A stretch of DNA of 64,000 nt, taken from contig NC_081406.1 of NCBI RefSeq assembly GCF_030272615.1, forward strand, positions 232,056,396-232,120,395, given 5' to 3'. A program made the translations under genes and the position numbers. Of the stretch, positions 1 through 12,159 are shown piece by piece; positions within the stretch are counted from its first letter, which is position 1, and each line of letters starts with the position of its first letter. The notes beneath the pieces are model-generated. The model did not search any database and was not told the DNA's origin. It was given only the letters and a program-made list of their open reading frames with translations. Origin of the DNA: Cryptomeria japonica. Lineage: Eukaryota; Streptophyta; Pinopsida; Cupressales; Cupressaceae.

Positions 1-1
1 C

Positions 2-1434
2 ACCTTTGACAAAACCAAGCTCCTTGAAAAAGTTGGCACATATCTAAAGTATGTGAGGGACCAATACAGGACCCATTTGGAGAGGAACCTAAAGTACGAG
101 CGTCCCCCCATGATTCCAGAGACCAGTACAGGACCCATTTGGAAGGACCTGATTTTGGATGCCAATGAGAGAATTGAAAGGAAAAAAGGAAATACACCAC
201 TAGACGCCAGAAGAAGGTATGGGATACTATTAATAATGTAATTATGTACTAATTAATTACTCTTTATATTTATATAATCTAACATATTTCAAACTTTTTA
301 TAGACTGAGTGACACGTCAAAGGCAACCAAGGCAAGGCAAGAAAAGCACGGGCAACACAAACTCGACTCTGGTGGTTACATGAAACTTGTTGCACAAATT
401 GTGAGTATCTCATGTAAACGAAATATTGCATCAAAATATTAATAAATTGCAAATGTTTTTTTTTTATCAAACAATGCAAGCAAAATTCACGATACCAAGA
501 AAAAATGCAGGGCTCTGAATTCAATAGAGCGCCCATAGAAGATGACAAGAGAATTGCCTACCAGCAAGGCTATTCAGTCGTGGCTGATTGACTACGAGAA
601 TTGAGTGGGCATACACAACATTCGAGTGCATCCATCACATAGGTAAATATGCTAAATGGAAGTTGTTTCAAATTGAATACTTTACCAATAATCTAATTGA
701 TGTTGAGTTCCAACATAAACTGACTATATTTGTTTTAAATAAGCAAGCAATGATAACAATGTGTATGTCATTGGAATGCAGCCTGCTAATCGTGAAACAC
801 CACCTGCACATGAAGGTTCGGATGTGCATCCCAGTAGTGGAGGTATTCATTTTCTATTCAAATTTATTTATTTAGCTATTAATACAATTAAGCATCTTAA
901 TTTGTAATTAGAGTAGTAATTAATGTAACCTTTTTTGTTAATATTTTAGAGCATGTATTCGGTGGTGAGCAAGTGGAGCATGATCTAGGTACACAACATC
1001 AAGAATAGGATGTTCCCCACTTAGGTAAAAAAGACCATTGTTATTGCTTTAAACAAATATAATTGCAATTGGTGTCCAGCATTAATGTAACCTTTAGTAT
1101 TTCAACTCCAGATGATCTAGAGGGTTTTCAACATGTTGAGGTTGAGGCTACACAAAATGATGTGGCCCCATCAGGTAAAGAGCACAACAATTATGTTCTC
1201 TAAATTAATGAAATACTTGTAACAATAATTTATTTTTTTTTGAATTTAACCCATTTCTTTGTTATTGCAGAGGACCCCCCTTCACTTCAATGTCCTTGTC
1301 CTCAGTATAGGACTAGGCATACATCAAGATCATGAGCAGTTGGCGGAACATCTACAGAGGGGGGAAATGATGAAGAAACCGATGTTCCACTTAGTCTTTT
1401 CATAGCTTCAAAGAAAAAACAAAGAAAGAAATGA
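2..1434 (+). pseudogene. 3' part of a seven-exon Transposase_24-like (CACTA-associated) gene, decayed
   Basis: The window opens inside an exon. Seven exons can be joined with GT-AG introns and unbroken phase: 2-216, 304-400, 511-642, 782-842, 950-1024, 1112-1174 and 1271-1434. The first two exons read as a charged region (RDQYRTHLERNLKYERPP, then NERIERKKGNTPL, then KHGQHKLDSGGYMKL) that resembles the plant Ptta/En/Spm transposase family (Pfam Transposase_24); this is family recognition by eye. Later exons are Pro/Ser/Glu-rich, and the last ends in a Lys-rich tail before TGA at 1432-1434. In-frame stops sit at 589 (TGA after VVAD, where Trp would fit), 640 (TAG), 1006 (TAG) and 1333 (TGA). 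Coherent splicing argues for a once-working gene; the stops argue that it is dead. The 5' exons lie outside the window. A short internal duplication (a GACCARTACAGGACCCATTT-like run near 58 and 120) also looks like damage. Confidence 0.55.
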
Positions 1435-3420
1435 TTGTAATCTAACTTATTTGATAATTACTGATTTTTATGTGTTAGTGAATGTAATTACATGCTAATT
1501 AATGGTTATGGATGATATATGTTAATTAATTTTGATGAATGTTGCGTGTTAATTAATGTTAATCAATGTTATGTGTTAATGAATGTTATATGATATTAAT
1601 GAATGAATGAATGTTATAAGATGTTAACGGGGAATTTAGAGTGATGTTAGGGGGGAGGGGCCAAATGAGCTTCCACCTTCACGTGGTTGGCCGTGTTAAG
1701 TAGAGAAAGCTAAACTATTCTCAAAACCAAGTGAAGCTCAACAAGATAACACACTTTTCAATATTTTATTATGTTGCACAGTTAATCTTATTGAATAATG
1801 TATATTGAATCTTAATTACAGGGTCCAACAGAGCCAACACGAACAACACCACCACAAGTTGTTGGGTATAATGAACTCCCATATTGTCTTGTCTGTACAT
1901 GAACAATATGAGTTGCTTCTAATGTTGATATCCAAGGCGGGACTGCAAAAGTTATGAATATGCCTCATCCTTGTAAGTTTTTCAATTACTTGTAAGTAAT
2001 GAATATGCCTCATCCTTGTAAGTTTTTTTATTACTTGTAAGTCATGAATATTTCTCTTTAGTTGATTAAAATCATTTCAGTGAATGCAAATCTTGATTAT
2101 TATAAAGTGATATCTAGACTATCAATTCCAAATTGAAACCCTTTCAGTGCATGCATGTTGTTTGCCAAAATGCCATCTCAAAATTATCAGCAAACAAACA
2201 TTGGCATTCACAAAATTGAGAAAGACAAACTGAAAATTAGCAGTAGAGCATTCAAGTAAACTATTTGTCACAAAGCATAGTTGAAAAGGTGCAAAATAAA
2301 GTGGTTTCAAAACAGGGGTAGACCATTATAAATTGGCAACTTGGCATCACTTCTCTTCTTACTTCTCCTCAACCCTCTTGCTCTGCACTCTCACTTTTTC
2401 ACCTAGCACCTGCAACTCTCACTCTCACATTCACAGTTGTCAGCTTCTTGCTCTTTGTTTTTGTGAGTTGAAACAAAAATAGGAGGCAGTTTTATAAAGT
2501 TGGTGGGGTTTGGGTGGGGCCCATAGGCTGTGACTGTTTGACCTTGGGCATGGAGTTCGAAAAAAAGTTCTGATTTTTATTAAATCACTTATGGGTTGTT
2601 GGGATGATCAGGAGGCTCTTGGGAGTCCCTCAAACATCTCAAGGATGTCCTAGAGATGTCTCAAAGATGATGGCATTGGATTGCACTGGGGCGGCAAGGG
2701 GACGTCCCATCCAAGTCCCTATATTTTGAAGGTGTCCCCATTTCAAAACAAACAGTTTTGGGGGAGGAAATGTCCTTGTGGAAACACGAACCCAATGGAG
2801 ACATTAAGAGGGCATGAAGGCACAACCAAGGGCCATTGAGTAGAAGGCAAAGGAAAAATATTGGAAACAAGAGGAGGAGCACTTGGAGAAGAAGGTAGGG
2901 AAAATAGCAGTCCGACCAATAGAGAAGCTGAACTTTGAGGGAAAACTACCAGAGATAGCAATAAACTCTCCAACCAAAGCAGGGGAGACAAAACCAACAG
3001 TCTCTGCTTAGGGAGGATCTCTAGACCCCAAATCTGAAGAAAGAAATAGAGCTAAAGTAAGTGAATTGGATAACAACAAGAATGTAAAGTGCACCCCTAA
3101 TTTGCTAACAAAAATGCTCAAAATTAAATGAAAATCTTTAATGAATACACAAAACTATATACATATGCAGACGCATCATGGTTGAGATGGTCCAACTCCC
3201 TAGTCTCACTCTACAACTAAGCTCATGCCATATCTAAATCAAAGACATCTCAAATACATCGTCAACGGAAACATGCAAAATGCCATTTTCATACATAAGC
3301 AAGACATACATAATTGGGCACAATCACCAAGAGAACGGTAAAAAGTGTGTTTGAGATCATTGTCCTAATTGTGGCATGGTCACGAAGAGATCATCGTAAA
3401 TTTGTCAACATTCGCTGTAC
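1435..3420. other. Gene-free stretch between the spliced relic and the CACTA-like edge
   Basis: No convincing coding region is visible. The first 200 bases after the relic's stop are AT-rich and repeat forms of GTTAATGAATGTTA. The short open frames around 1816-2310 and 2661-2997 show no domain, splice coherence or recognisable motif. The stretch may be the interior of the same transposon, but nothing proves it. Confidence 0.4.
1954..2050. repeat. 45-bp tandem duplication
   Basis: The run starting ATGAATATGCCTCATCC at 1954 recurs at 1999 with the same TTACTTGTAAGT tail, and a third copy begins at 2044 and fades. The period is 45 bp. No function is evident. Confidence 0.75.
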
Positions 3421-3439
3421 ATATCAATGACTAAACAAT

Positions 3440-3935
3440 AATAAAAAAAAATTGATAAAAATTATTATTGTCGAAATTACGATGAAGACCAAGCTTTTGA
3501 CCGACAATGTAATCAGAGGACATACAACATTCTCGTCGGTGAAATGTTCTAGAGTCATCGCACTTCCGACTCAAACCACACAAACATCCGATGAGGATGT
3601 TGTACGTGTGACGACACTTCATAGTCGGACAGTCATTGATGTCTCTGAATGGACCAACGACACAAGCGTCGAACAAACACCATCACCGTCAGTGCGAAGT
3701 TCTAAATAGTCATCGGCTTTGTGATGAAATCTACTGATTCCGATGACTTTTTTGACTCGAAGAGCGTTCATGCCCACTGTCGGTAGAGTCAACGGGATTG
3801 TCATATTTCCGACGGGTGGGGCATCGTCGGTCAATTCGACGATGATTTTTTGACGGCTACTTTTGTCGACACTCTGATGAAAATTAGTCGCAATTCCAAC
3901 AATCGGTCATCGAAAATCAGCTCTGAATGTACTAG
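3440..3935. repeat. CACTA-like subterminal repeat region
   Basis: This stretch is strikingly rich in short CGACGA, CGTCGG, CCGACG and GTCGAC motifs on both strands, unlike the AT-rich DNA around it. Dense CGTCGG/CGACGA arrays are typical of the subterminal regions of many plant CACTA elements, where the element's DNA-binding protein binds. With the Transposase_24-like gene 2 kb away, the simplest reading is one end of a CACTA element. The terminal CACTA inverted repeat is not seen; the sequence stops abruptly at the truncated copia LTR (3938). Confidence 0.45.
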
Positions 3936-3937
3936 TT

Positions 3938-5126
3938 ACTTAATAACCTTTAACCAAATTAAGTACCAGTAAGGCATAAATAGATACCGGTAAGCAATAA
4001 AACTTAACAATAAAATAGATAATTAACACAATGCAACCATACCACATAATACCATGATTTGTATGTGGAAAACCCGAAAAGGGAAAGACCACGATGGGAA
4101 GCCTACCCACAGTCAGATGATACTTCTGTAGAAAGTATGTGATATAATGAGGGGGCTGCACATGCAAGAAGGCACTCTACCTAGAGCATACTACTCATTA
4201 AAAAAGAGTCTCACTGACTACAGAGAGGCAACAACCATCTCAACATAAATGAACAACAATCCAGAATAATGAACTGTTAGAGATAACATCTACCATGCCT
4301 GTTTACAGTCCCAGTTAAGCTCAATACCGAAGGCCTTTGACCTCTTCCTTAATCCCAATTCAATCACCTATGATCGACCAAATCTCCTTTGCATATGATA
4401 TTGCATTTCAAGACCACGAATATCTTTTCATATTTCCATCCTATGATCTATAATAAGATCTTACATCATTTTATATTGACCCTAAGGCCTAAACCAATTA
4501 GGTCAGCCACCTAAAAGATATTACAATAATATCATTACATAAATCTATATTATAATGATATGCTATGTTGGCTTAAGACCAAAACAATAATAACCAATCC
4601 ATAAAACATCCTGAAACATCCCGATAACATGTAGAGTACATGTTAACATGATACGTATCCATAACCTAGATAGGCACTAGACCTATTCTGGGTCCACCAT
4701 GCCAAAGAAATGTCTTCAAGCAGTTGAATCATGATCAAAGAACATCTTTAGCATCCTGAAATCCATCTAGAAGCTGCACCAACACCACTTATGCATCATG
4801 TCAGGATTCCTTAGTGAAAGCTCTGCCGATAAAACCTTAAACCAATGTTGGCAAGGGTTTACAAGAGTGTATGATAGCATCCGATTACTTAGTCAATACG
4901 AACTAACCAAAACATGCTCAAGGAACATTTAACACATGAAATCAAACATACACCATTGATCCAAACATGTCGGAAGTGTCCAACAGATAGTCTCTTCTAT
5001 TGGTAACACTAGATCTTCTACCGGTAACCAAAACTTGTCTGTCGGTAACCAACCATAACAGCTAGTGTTGACATCAATGACAAAATATCAATGCAACACA
5101 TAATCAATTCATCAATAATGTCAACA
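3938..5126 (-). repeat. 3' LTR of the copia element (outer end missing)
   Basis: It aligns with 9786-10622 joined to 14935-15285. On the minus strand it begins TGTTGACATTATTGATG next to the PPT. It is 1,189 bp against 1,263 bp for the other copy; the missing 74 bp correspond to 9711-9785. Confidence 0.9.
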
Positions 5127-5140
5127 ATCTCCCCCTTTGG
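5127..5140 (-). promoter_or_regulatory. Polypurine tract of the copia element
   Basis: The minus strand reads CCAAAGGGGGAGAT immediately before the LTR start TGTTGACA. This is the expected position and composition of the plus-strand primer site. Confidence 0.8.
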
Positions 5141-5509
5141 CATTGATGGCAACACTAGATATGAAAAACATCTAAGTACCAAGAAATGCCAAACAAGTCT
5201 CCCCCTATGGAAGACAACCAACAATCTCCTGAATATCAGTAACTCTCCCCTTGTGAATGATCTTTGTAAAGTTCTAAATATCTCTCTACCCCTGATGTAT
5301 ACAACTCCTTTTTCTTTTTCACATCACTATCTCTCCCCTCTTGACATCAATGCCATAAATCTGACAAAAATATCAAAAAAAGAATATAAACCTCTGAATC
5401 TCAAAGCTGACTACTCCTCCTAAGTATTAGCACCACTCATCAGTGTCCGAATGATTAATATCTCTGATAATGCATGTCGGACTGATGATAAACTGCATCA
5501 ATCAAGTCT

Positions 5510-6880
5510 TTTTTGGAGGGCCAGAAAACTCTAACCTGTCTCTTAAATACTCAAATGATTCCTTAGACAGTGGTTTAGTGTTCACATAAACCAATTTGAC
5601 TTCCTTTCCTTCTACCTTGCCCTTCAGAAAGTTATACTTTATTGATATATGCTTAGTGAAATGTCAGATTTTTAGACATGTCAATAGTTGCAGAGTTATC
5701 ATAGTAGATAACTATCGGTTCACTACAATTTACCCTGATATCCTTCAACATTTGCTTCATCCACAAGACTTGAGTGCTATTAGTTGCTGCTGCAAAATAT
5801 TCAACTTCTGCAATAGATAAAGAAATGCATGACTATTTTTTGTTGATCCATGAAACCAATTTCTTTCCAAGAAAGAAAGCTCCACCAAAAGTGCTCTTCC
5901 TATCATCAGTATTTCCTACCCAATCTAAGTCAGTACATGCACATAAAGTAAAATCATCATTTTTAGAATACCATAAACCATATTCTGTTGTTCCTTGCAA
6001 ATACCATAATATCTTCTTTACTACACATTCATCTTGAAACAATACTTACTACATTCATAATATCTGGTCTATTCTGAGTTAAATATAACAAGCCACCAAT
6101 AAGAGACTTATACCTTGTCGGATTTACCAGTGTAGAAGTATGCTTGATAGATAATTTCCCACTTGTCACCATAGGAGTACTTACCGGTTTGGAATCATCC
6201 ATTCCAAACTTCTTCAACAATTCCCTCAAATACTTAGTTTGATAGATAAAAATGCCTTTGTCAGTTTGAGCAATTTGCAAACCTAAGAAAAATTTCATCT
6301 CACCAATCATGGACATTTCAAATTCAATCTTCATGTTGTTAGCAAATTCCATGCAAAATTTATCTTCTCCTTCAAAAATGATATCATCGACAAATAATTC
6401 AATAATCAGAATATCATCATCAGTGATCTTATAATATAAATTACTATCAGCACTACCTTTAGTAAAACCAACCTTCAAAAGATATTTATCCAACCTTGCA
6501 TATCAGGCTCTAGGAGCTTGTTTCAAACCATACAAAGCTTTCTTCAATATGCAAACCATATCTTTATCATCTGTCAGTCAAAATCCATCAAGTTGCTCAA
6601 TGTATACTTCTTCCTCAAGTTCATCATTCAAAAATGCACATTTAACATCCATTTGATAAACCTTATAGTTCTTATAAGCTACATAGGCAAGAAATAGTCT
6701 AACAACTTCAATTCTAGCTACAAGTGCAAATGTCTCACCATAATCAATTCCTTCCATTTGAGAATATCCTTTACAAACCAATCTAGCCTTGTTTCTTACA
6801 ACTTGAGAATATCCTTTACAAACCAATCTAGCCTTGTTTCTTACAACTTGACCATTTAGTTCCAATAACATTCTTATTTT
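5510..6880 (-). pseudogene. Copia reverse transcriptase and RNase H region, broken
   Basis: Minus-strand frames read [11 protein letters not shown]-like, then [19 protein letters not shown] (start of copia RT), then LFVDDIIFEG holding the catalytic box (FVDD in place of the common YVDD), then FFLGLQIAQTDKGIFI and YLRELLKKFGMDDSKPVSTP (connection), then RNase H with CTDLDWVGNTDDRKSTFGG and LSIAEVEYFAAATNSTQ. The reading is split by a stop near 6579 (after LDGF) and frame changes near 6495 and 6035. An exact 45-bp in-frame duplication (6758-6802 and 6803-6847) repeats fifteen residues of the [14 protein letters not shown] block. The RNase H tail runs to about 5510. The product would be inactive. 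Confidence 0.85.
6758..6847. repeat. 45-bp in-frame tandem duplication inside the RT region
   Basis: TTGAGAATATCCTTTACAAA begins both copies, at 6758 and 6803. The two copies look identical, which suggests a duplication more recent than the stops around it. Confidence 0.9.
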
Positions 6881-7279
6881 TAGGCCGGGGAACTAAAGTC
6901 CAAGGTTCATTCTTCTCTATCTCATCTTCCATAGCCTTTAACCAATATTTATCTTTACAATCTTCAATAATAGATGCTGGTTCAATTTGAGAAATAAGAC
7001 ATACCTCTTCATTTGCCAGTCTTCTTCTTGTTATAACTTGCTTGTTCCTATCTCCAATGATTTGATCTTCAAAATGATTTAATCTTACATACCTTGGTGT
7101 CTTCTAAACTTCAGGTTCACTACTCTGATCATCAGTCACAGTTGAATTTTTTGATTGTGTTAGTGTAACTGTCTCAGTTTCCTATACCGATTGAGGCATT
7201 GTTGGTTCAGTTATGATCATTTCCACTGTCTGTTCCCTGTCATATGATATAGAATGATTTATGTATTGCTTATCCACTT

Positions 7280-8219
7280 TCACATTAGCACTCTCCATAA
7301 TTTTCTGCAATCTTTTTTTATAATATCTATACACTTTGCTTTGAATTGAATAACCAAGAAATATCCCTTCATCACATCTAGGATCAAAATTTCCAATTGA
7401 ATCATCTCTTTTGATATATCATTTACTTCCAAAAATTTGGAAATACTTAACAGTAGGTGTATGTCCAAGCCATAATTCATAAGAGGTCTTATCGGTTTTA
7501 CCTTTGATGTGAACTCTGTTGAATGTGTAGACTGTTGTACTCACTGCTTCTCTCCAGTAGATATGAGGCAATTTGGCTTCCATCATCATAAATCTTGTTG
7601 CATCCAAAATGGTTCTGTTCTTTCTTTCCACTACTCCATTCTGTTGAGGAGTCTGAGGTGCAGATAATTGTCACCTGATTCCTTTTGTCTCACAATAACT
7701 ATTAAATTCATGAGAAGTGAACTCACCGCCATGATTTGATCTTAGACATTTGATTTTCAATCCAGTTTTTGTTTCAACCTTTTCTTTAAAGATCTTGAAT
7801 TTCTCAAAAGCTTCAGACTTTCCCCTTAGAAAATTCACCCACATCATCCTAGAATAGTCATCAGTAATCAACATGAAATACCTATCGCCTTGAAAGCTTC
7901 TAGTCCTTGTTGGACCACATAAGTCAGTGTGAATCAAATCAAGTATATTATTAGATTTATCATGTATTCTCTTAAAATAGCTTCTAACTTGCTTTCCCAA
8001 TTGACATTCCTTACATACCAGATTATCAGGCTTCATAATCTTAGGTATATCTCTAACTATCTTAGTTGAACTGAGCTTAACAATACAATCAAAATTAGCA
8101 TGACACAACCTCTTATGCCATAACCAACTCTCATCAATATGAGCAATCAAACATGTCTTATTACCACTATTCAAGTGAAAGATATTACCTTCAGTTTGAG
8201 TACCGGTTGCAATCTCCAA
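7280..8219 (-). pseudogene. Copia GAG-pre-integrase and integrase region, broken
   Basis: The 8219-7671 frame opens with the GAG-pre-integrase signature (LWHKRLCHANFDCIVKL, then CKECQLGKQ), where His and Cys pairs form the zinc-binding fold. The integrase core follows: LIHTDLCGPTRTRSFQGDRY with the first catalytic Asp, then DDYSRMMWV. The second catalytic position reads RSNHGGEF where the family has Asp, so Asn has replaced it. The 7631-7419 frame carries MERKNRTILDATRFMMMEA, the segment holding the catalytic Glu, after a frame break near 7675. Later frames to 7280 are the integrase C-terminal region. The substituted Asp and the breaks mean no working integrase. Confidence 0.85.
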
Positions 8220-8258
8220 ACCAGTCTTGTTAATGATTTTGCATTTTTTATCTTTAAA

Positions 8259-8588
8259 CTAAAGTTGGAAACCCTTGTCCACCAATTGACCAATGCTCAA
8301 AAGATTATGATTTAAACCTTCTACATAATAGACATTATCAGTGTTATGCTTGCCATTCAAAGAAATAATACCTCTACCTTTGATCATGCATGCTTTGTCA
8401 TCTCCAAATCTAACTTGACTGTCATTGTATTTTTGTAGGGATAGAAATTTCCCTTTATCTCCAGTCATATGATGTGAGAATCCACTGTCAATTACCCATT
8501 CATCCTTATCTTCAACTTTTGCTGCCAAGGCCTTTTCTTCATTCTTGATAGCCGGCTCTAGTTCATCTTCTTTTAAAGCATAGAACAC
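8259..8588 (-). pseudogene. Copia aspartic protease region
   Basis: The frame reads DEWVIDSGFSHHMTGDKGKF, with the DSG catalytic triad of copia proteases, followed by VRFGDDKACMIKGRG and VYYVEGLNHNLLSIGQL, which are standard copia protease blocks. The domain itself looks intact, but it is cut from gag upstream and from integrase downstream by frame changes near 8630 and 8260. In a working element it would release Gag and Pol proteins from the polyprotein. Confidence 0.85.
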
Positions 8589-8671
8589 CCATTCCTTTTT
8601 GTTCCCGGATCCACTAGTAGAGTCTTTTGTCGGTTAATCTTCAAAGTCATCAGTTACTCCTTCCTTGTCCG

Positions 8672-9652
8672 CTATGTAGAATTGTTTACTTTTCTTGAAT
8701 CTATATATGTTCTGGTTAGGCTAAAATGATTTCTTAACTCTTTCCTCAAACCTTGCATTCCTTTCAAGACATCTAGATGAAAAATGACCAATCTTATTAC
8801 GTGAAAATATTTAAAAGGTGCTTTTCCTTCATACTTACTTCCTGTCAGACCTTTAGGTACTCTTCTAGCAAATAAGGCTTTGAGTTGCTCAAATTCTTCA
8901 TCTTCTTTGCTCATGTCTTCCAATTCTTTTGCATATAGTACTTTCCAATCACTTTTTCTAGTAGATGATGATGATGGTGCATGAAAAGAAGGTTCAGACT
9001 TTACAGCTTCAAAAGATCCAAATTCTTCAAGCTCAAAGGCAAATAATTTCCCAATCAGAATGTCTCTGTTAACTGAAGAGTTTGCCATTGTCCCCAACTC
9101 ATTAATTGCGGTTGCCTTCATCTTGTAAGTTGGTGGAAGGGCTCTCAAGACTTTGGAAACTATTTCATCTTCACTCAGATATCCTCCACAATATTCAATT
9201 CCCATAACAATCTCATTTACTCTTTCCATAAACACAACAATTCTTTCATTTTCTTCCATCTTTAAGTTTTCATATCTTACCCGTTAACCAACAAGTTTAG
9301 CAATTTTGACAGTAGGATCACCTTCATTCAAAGTTTTCAATTTATCCCACATAACCTTTGTCGATGATTTATCGATCAATCCCGTGATCTATTGATCATT
9401 AAGTGCACACAAGAGGGCTTCTCTAGCTCTGCAATCATTCTCAATATTCTTATCCAAGCCTGCAGGAGCAGGATTACCAGATGTTGGATCATAAGGTGTG
9501 TATCCTTTCTCAGTGATCTCCCAAATATCCTTTCCAAGACATCTAAGATGAGTTTCCATTCGAATTTTCCATATCCCATAGTTTGTTCCATCAAGCTTAG
9601 GGATTTCTCTTATGAAAATAGTTGCCGGTGGATTAGAAGTGTTAGCTACCAT
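8672..9652 (-). pseudogene. Copia gag region, interrupted
   Basis: Gag starts at 9652 with MVANTSNPPATIFIREIPKL, then DGTNYGIWKIRMETHLRCLG, the conserved N-terminal block of copia Gag (GAG/UBN2 families). A stop after ALLCALNDQ (about 9388) and a second break near 9285 interrupt it; the rest continues from 9259 with ERVNEIVMGIEYCGGYLSED and LRALPPTYKMKATAINEL. Near 8800 a frameshift runs through the CCHC zinc knuckle: NKIGHFSSRCLER lies in another frame with its first cysteines lost. The product would normally form the virus-like particle core. Confidence 0.85.
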
Positions 9653-9696
9653 AGGATCTACCTCGAGTGGTTAAGCTTCTGCAAAAGAGGACCAAA

Positions 9697-9708
9697 GCTC
9701 TGATACCA
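9697..9708 (-). promoter_or_regulatory. Primer binding site (initiator Met tRNA type)
   Basis: The minus strand reads TGGTATCAGAGC two bases inside the 5' LTR. This is the standard plant copia PBS complementary to the 3' end of tRNA-iMet. Confidence 0.9.
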
Positions 9709-12159
9709 ATTGTTAGGATAATCGGTGAACAACTGAGAGGGGAGGGGGGTGAATCGGTTGTTGAGAGATTATAACATTTAATCAACTTAATAACCTTTAA
9801 CCAGATTAAGTACCGGTAAGGTAGAAATAGATACCGGTAAGCAATAAAACTTAACAATGAAACAAATAATTAACACGATGCAGCCATACCACATAACACA
9901 ATTATTTGTACGTGGAAAACCCGGAAAGGAAAAAACCATGGTGGGAATCCTACCCACGGTCAGATGATACTTCTACAGAAAGTATGTGATACAATGAGGG
10001 GCTTTCCCATGCAAGAAGGCACACTTCCTAGAGTGTACTGCTCATTACAAAAGAGTCTTATTGACTACATAAAGGAAACAACCATCTCAAGATAAATGGA
10101 CAACAATCCAGAATAATGAACTGCCAGAGATAACATCTACTATGCCTGATTATAGTCTCGGTTAAGCTCAATATCAGAGGCCTTTGACCTCTTCCTTAAT
10201 CCCAATTCGATCACCTATGATCAACCAAATCTCCTTGGCATATGATATTGCCTTTCAAGACCACAACTATCTTTTCACATTTCTATCCTATGATCTATAA
10301 TAAGATCTTACATCATTTTATATCGACCCTAAGGCCTAAACCAATTAGGTCATCCACCTAAAAGATATTACAATAAGGTCATTACATAAATCCATATTAC
10401 AATGATATGCCATGTTGTCTTAAGACCAAAACAATAATAACCTATCCATAAAACATTTGGAAACATCTCAATAACGTGTAGAGTACACGTTAACATGATA
10501 CCAATGCATAACCTAGATGGACACAAGACCTATTCTGGGTCCACCATGCCAAAGCAATGTCTTCAAGTAGTTGAAGCACAATCGAAGGACATCTTCAACA
10601 TCCTGAAATCCATCTAGAAGCCTATTGGTAAACAAATTTGTCATTGCGGTCGTTTATCTTAAACTAACCCTGTTTGTCCGATGAGCAGTGACAAACATTC
10701 CAGTAGTTGAAGAGATCGTTCTATGAAACATGATCTTCCTCTGCGTTTGAGAGGGGCAGCTCCCTCGTATGATAGGGGTATTTAGGATTTTTATGTACTT
10801 TTAACCTGAAAGTACATAAAGGAGAAAACATAGAACTTAAACAAGAAATAAAGATAGAAACCCCAACAATAGACATATGACCATCAACTGAGATTTCTCA
10901 ACATTTGCAACAAATTACAAGGGGAGTTTATAACGTAATATGATTAGCCATGAGATGACGATAAAGAAGAATGACAAATCTCAACATACGCAGAGATAAG
11001 ATACTTCAACACACTCAAACTGAGATACCAAAGGTTGCTTGTGCATCATCACATCAATTGTAGAAATCACATATGCATAAAAAGACTACCAATTTGACAT
11101 ATGAGAAATCAACAATGATAACACATGAATACATTTAGAGCATGCAAACTAAGACGTATTCCTCATTATCCTATTGGAAATATACAAGTCCAAAATCATT
11201 TCTATACATAGTGCAAATCAAAATGTCATTAGAAGTTTCTCCTAGAATTCCAGCAAAGTTTTCCCCTCTGCAAAAATTCCCCCCTTGTTACATTACAAAA
11301 GCCTTGTATTCATAGGCTTGTAGGATAACCAATTTAGTAACTAACTTTGGATAGGTTAATAACTAACTTATTTTTATGCAAAAAGATCTTAGTTAGAAAC
11401 GACTTCACTTTTGCGTGAATAAGGCCCACTTTCTAACCTTTAGTTACAATGAATAGCATAAGTCCATTTTACAAAAATACAAGGTTAAACTTGTAATATC
11501 GATGAAGAACCAAGTCATGAGTTATGTTGAGGCACTTCTCCATCTTCATCCACTTCATTCGTTGTCATCTAGTCACTTAAACATACAAAACATATATATT
11601 CATTTGGAAAGAAAATAAAACTTTGGGACTCTTCATAAGGATGGAAAAGGATCATGTGTTGCAAATATCCATAACTTGAGCTATATTCATCATTGACATA
11701 AATTATCCTTTCACCAACATGCTGCTACTTCATTACACTTAGACATGCACATTGTATGTGTGATGTAGCAACCTATCAATCCTTTGCTTTGAACATCCTC
11801 CGAAATTAAAGTGATCTTCTTTGACTTGTGGTCAACAAATTTTAGATAATACTTTGAGGAATCCTACCAAGTCAAATCTTTTATCCTCTAGATTCTTCCC
11901 ATGCTCAAAGAGCAAATATAAATTTCCCCTGCTTGACTTCACAAGAGCACGTAGTGGCTGCTATCCCAAATATTTCAAAAATTGGTAGCAGACTCATTAA
12001 AATAACTCTTTTAATGCATCAATTCCAACTGCAGCATGACGTTTATGAACATTTGATGTCACCATTGCTAGAACCGCATCAAGTGCATTCAAGTTGGATA
12101 AAGAATTATCCTCCTCTTGATGGTTTTGAATACTTCTCATTGAATTCATCATGTGTCCA

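Noticed and set aside
2661-2997. Overlapping Leu/Pro-rich minus frames
   Set aside because: No motif, no splice context, composition follows a purine-rich plus strand.
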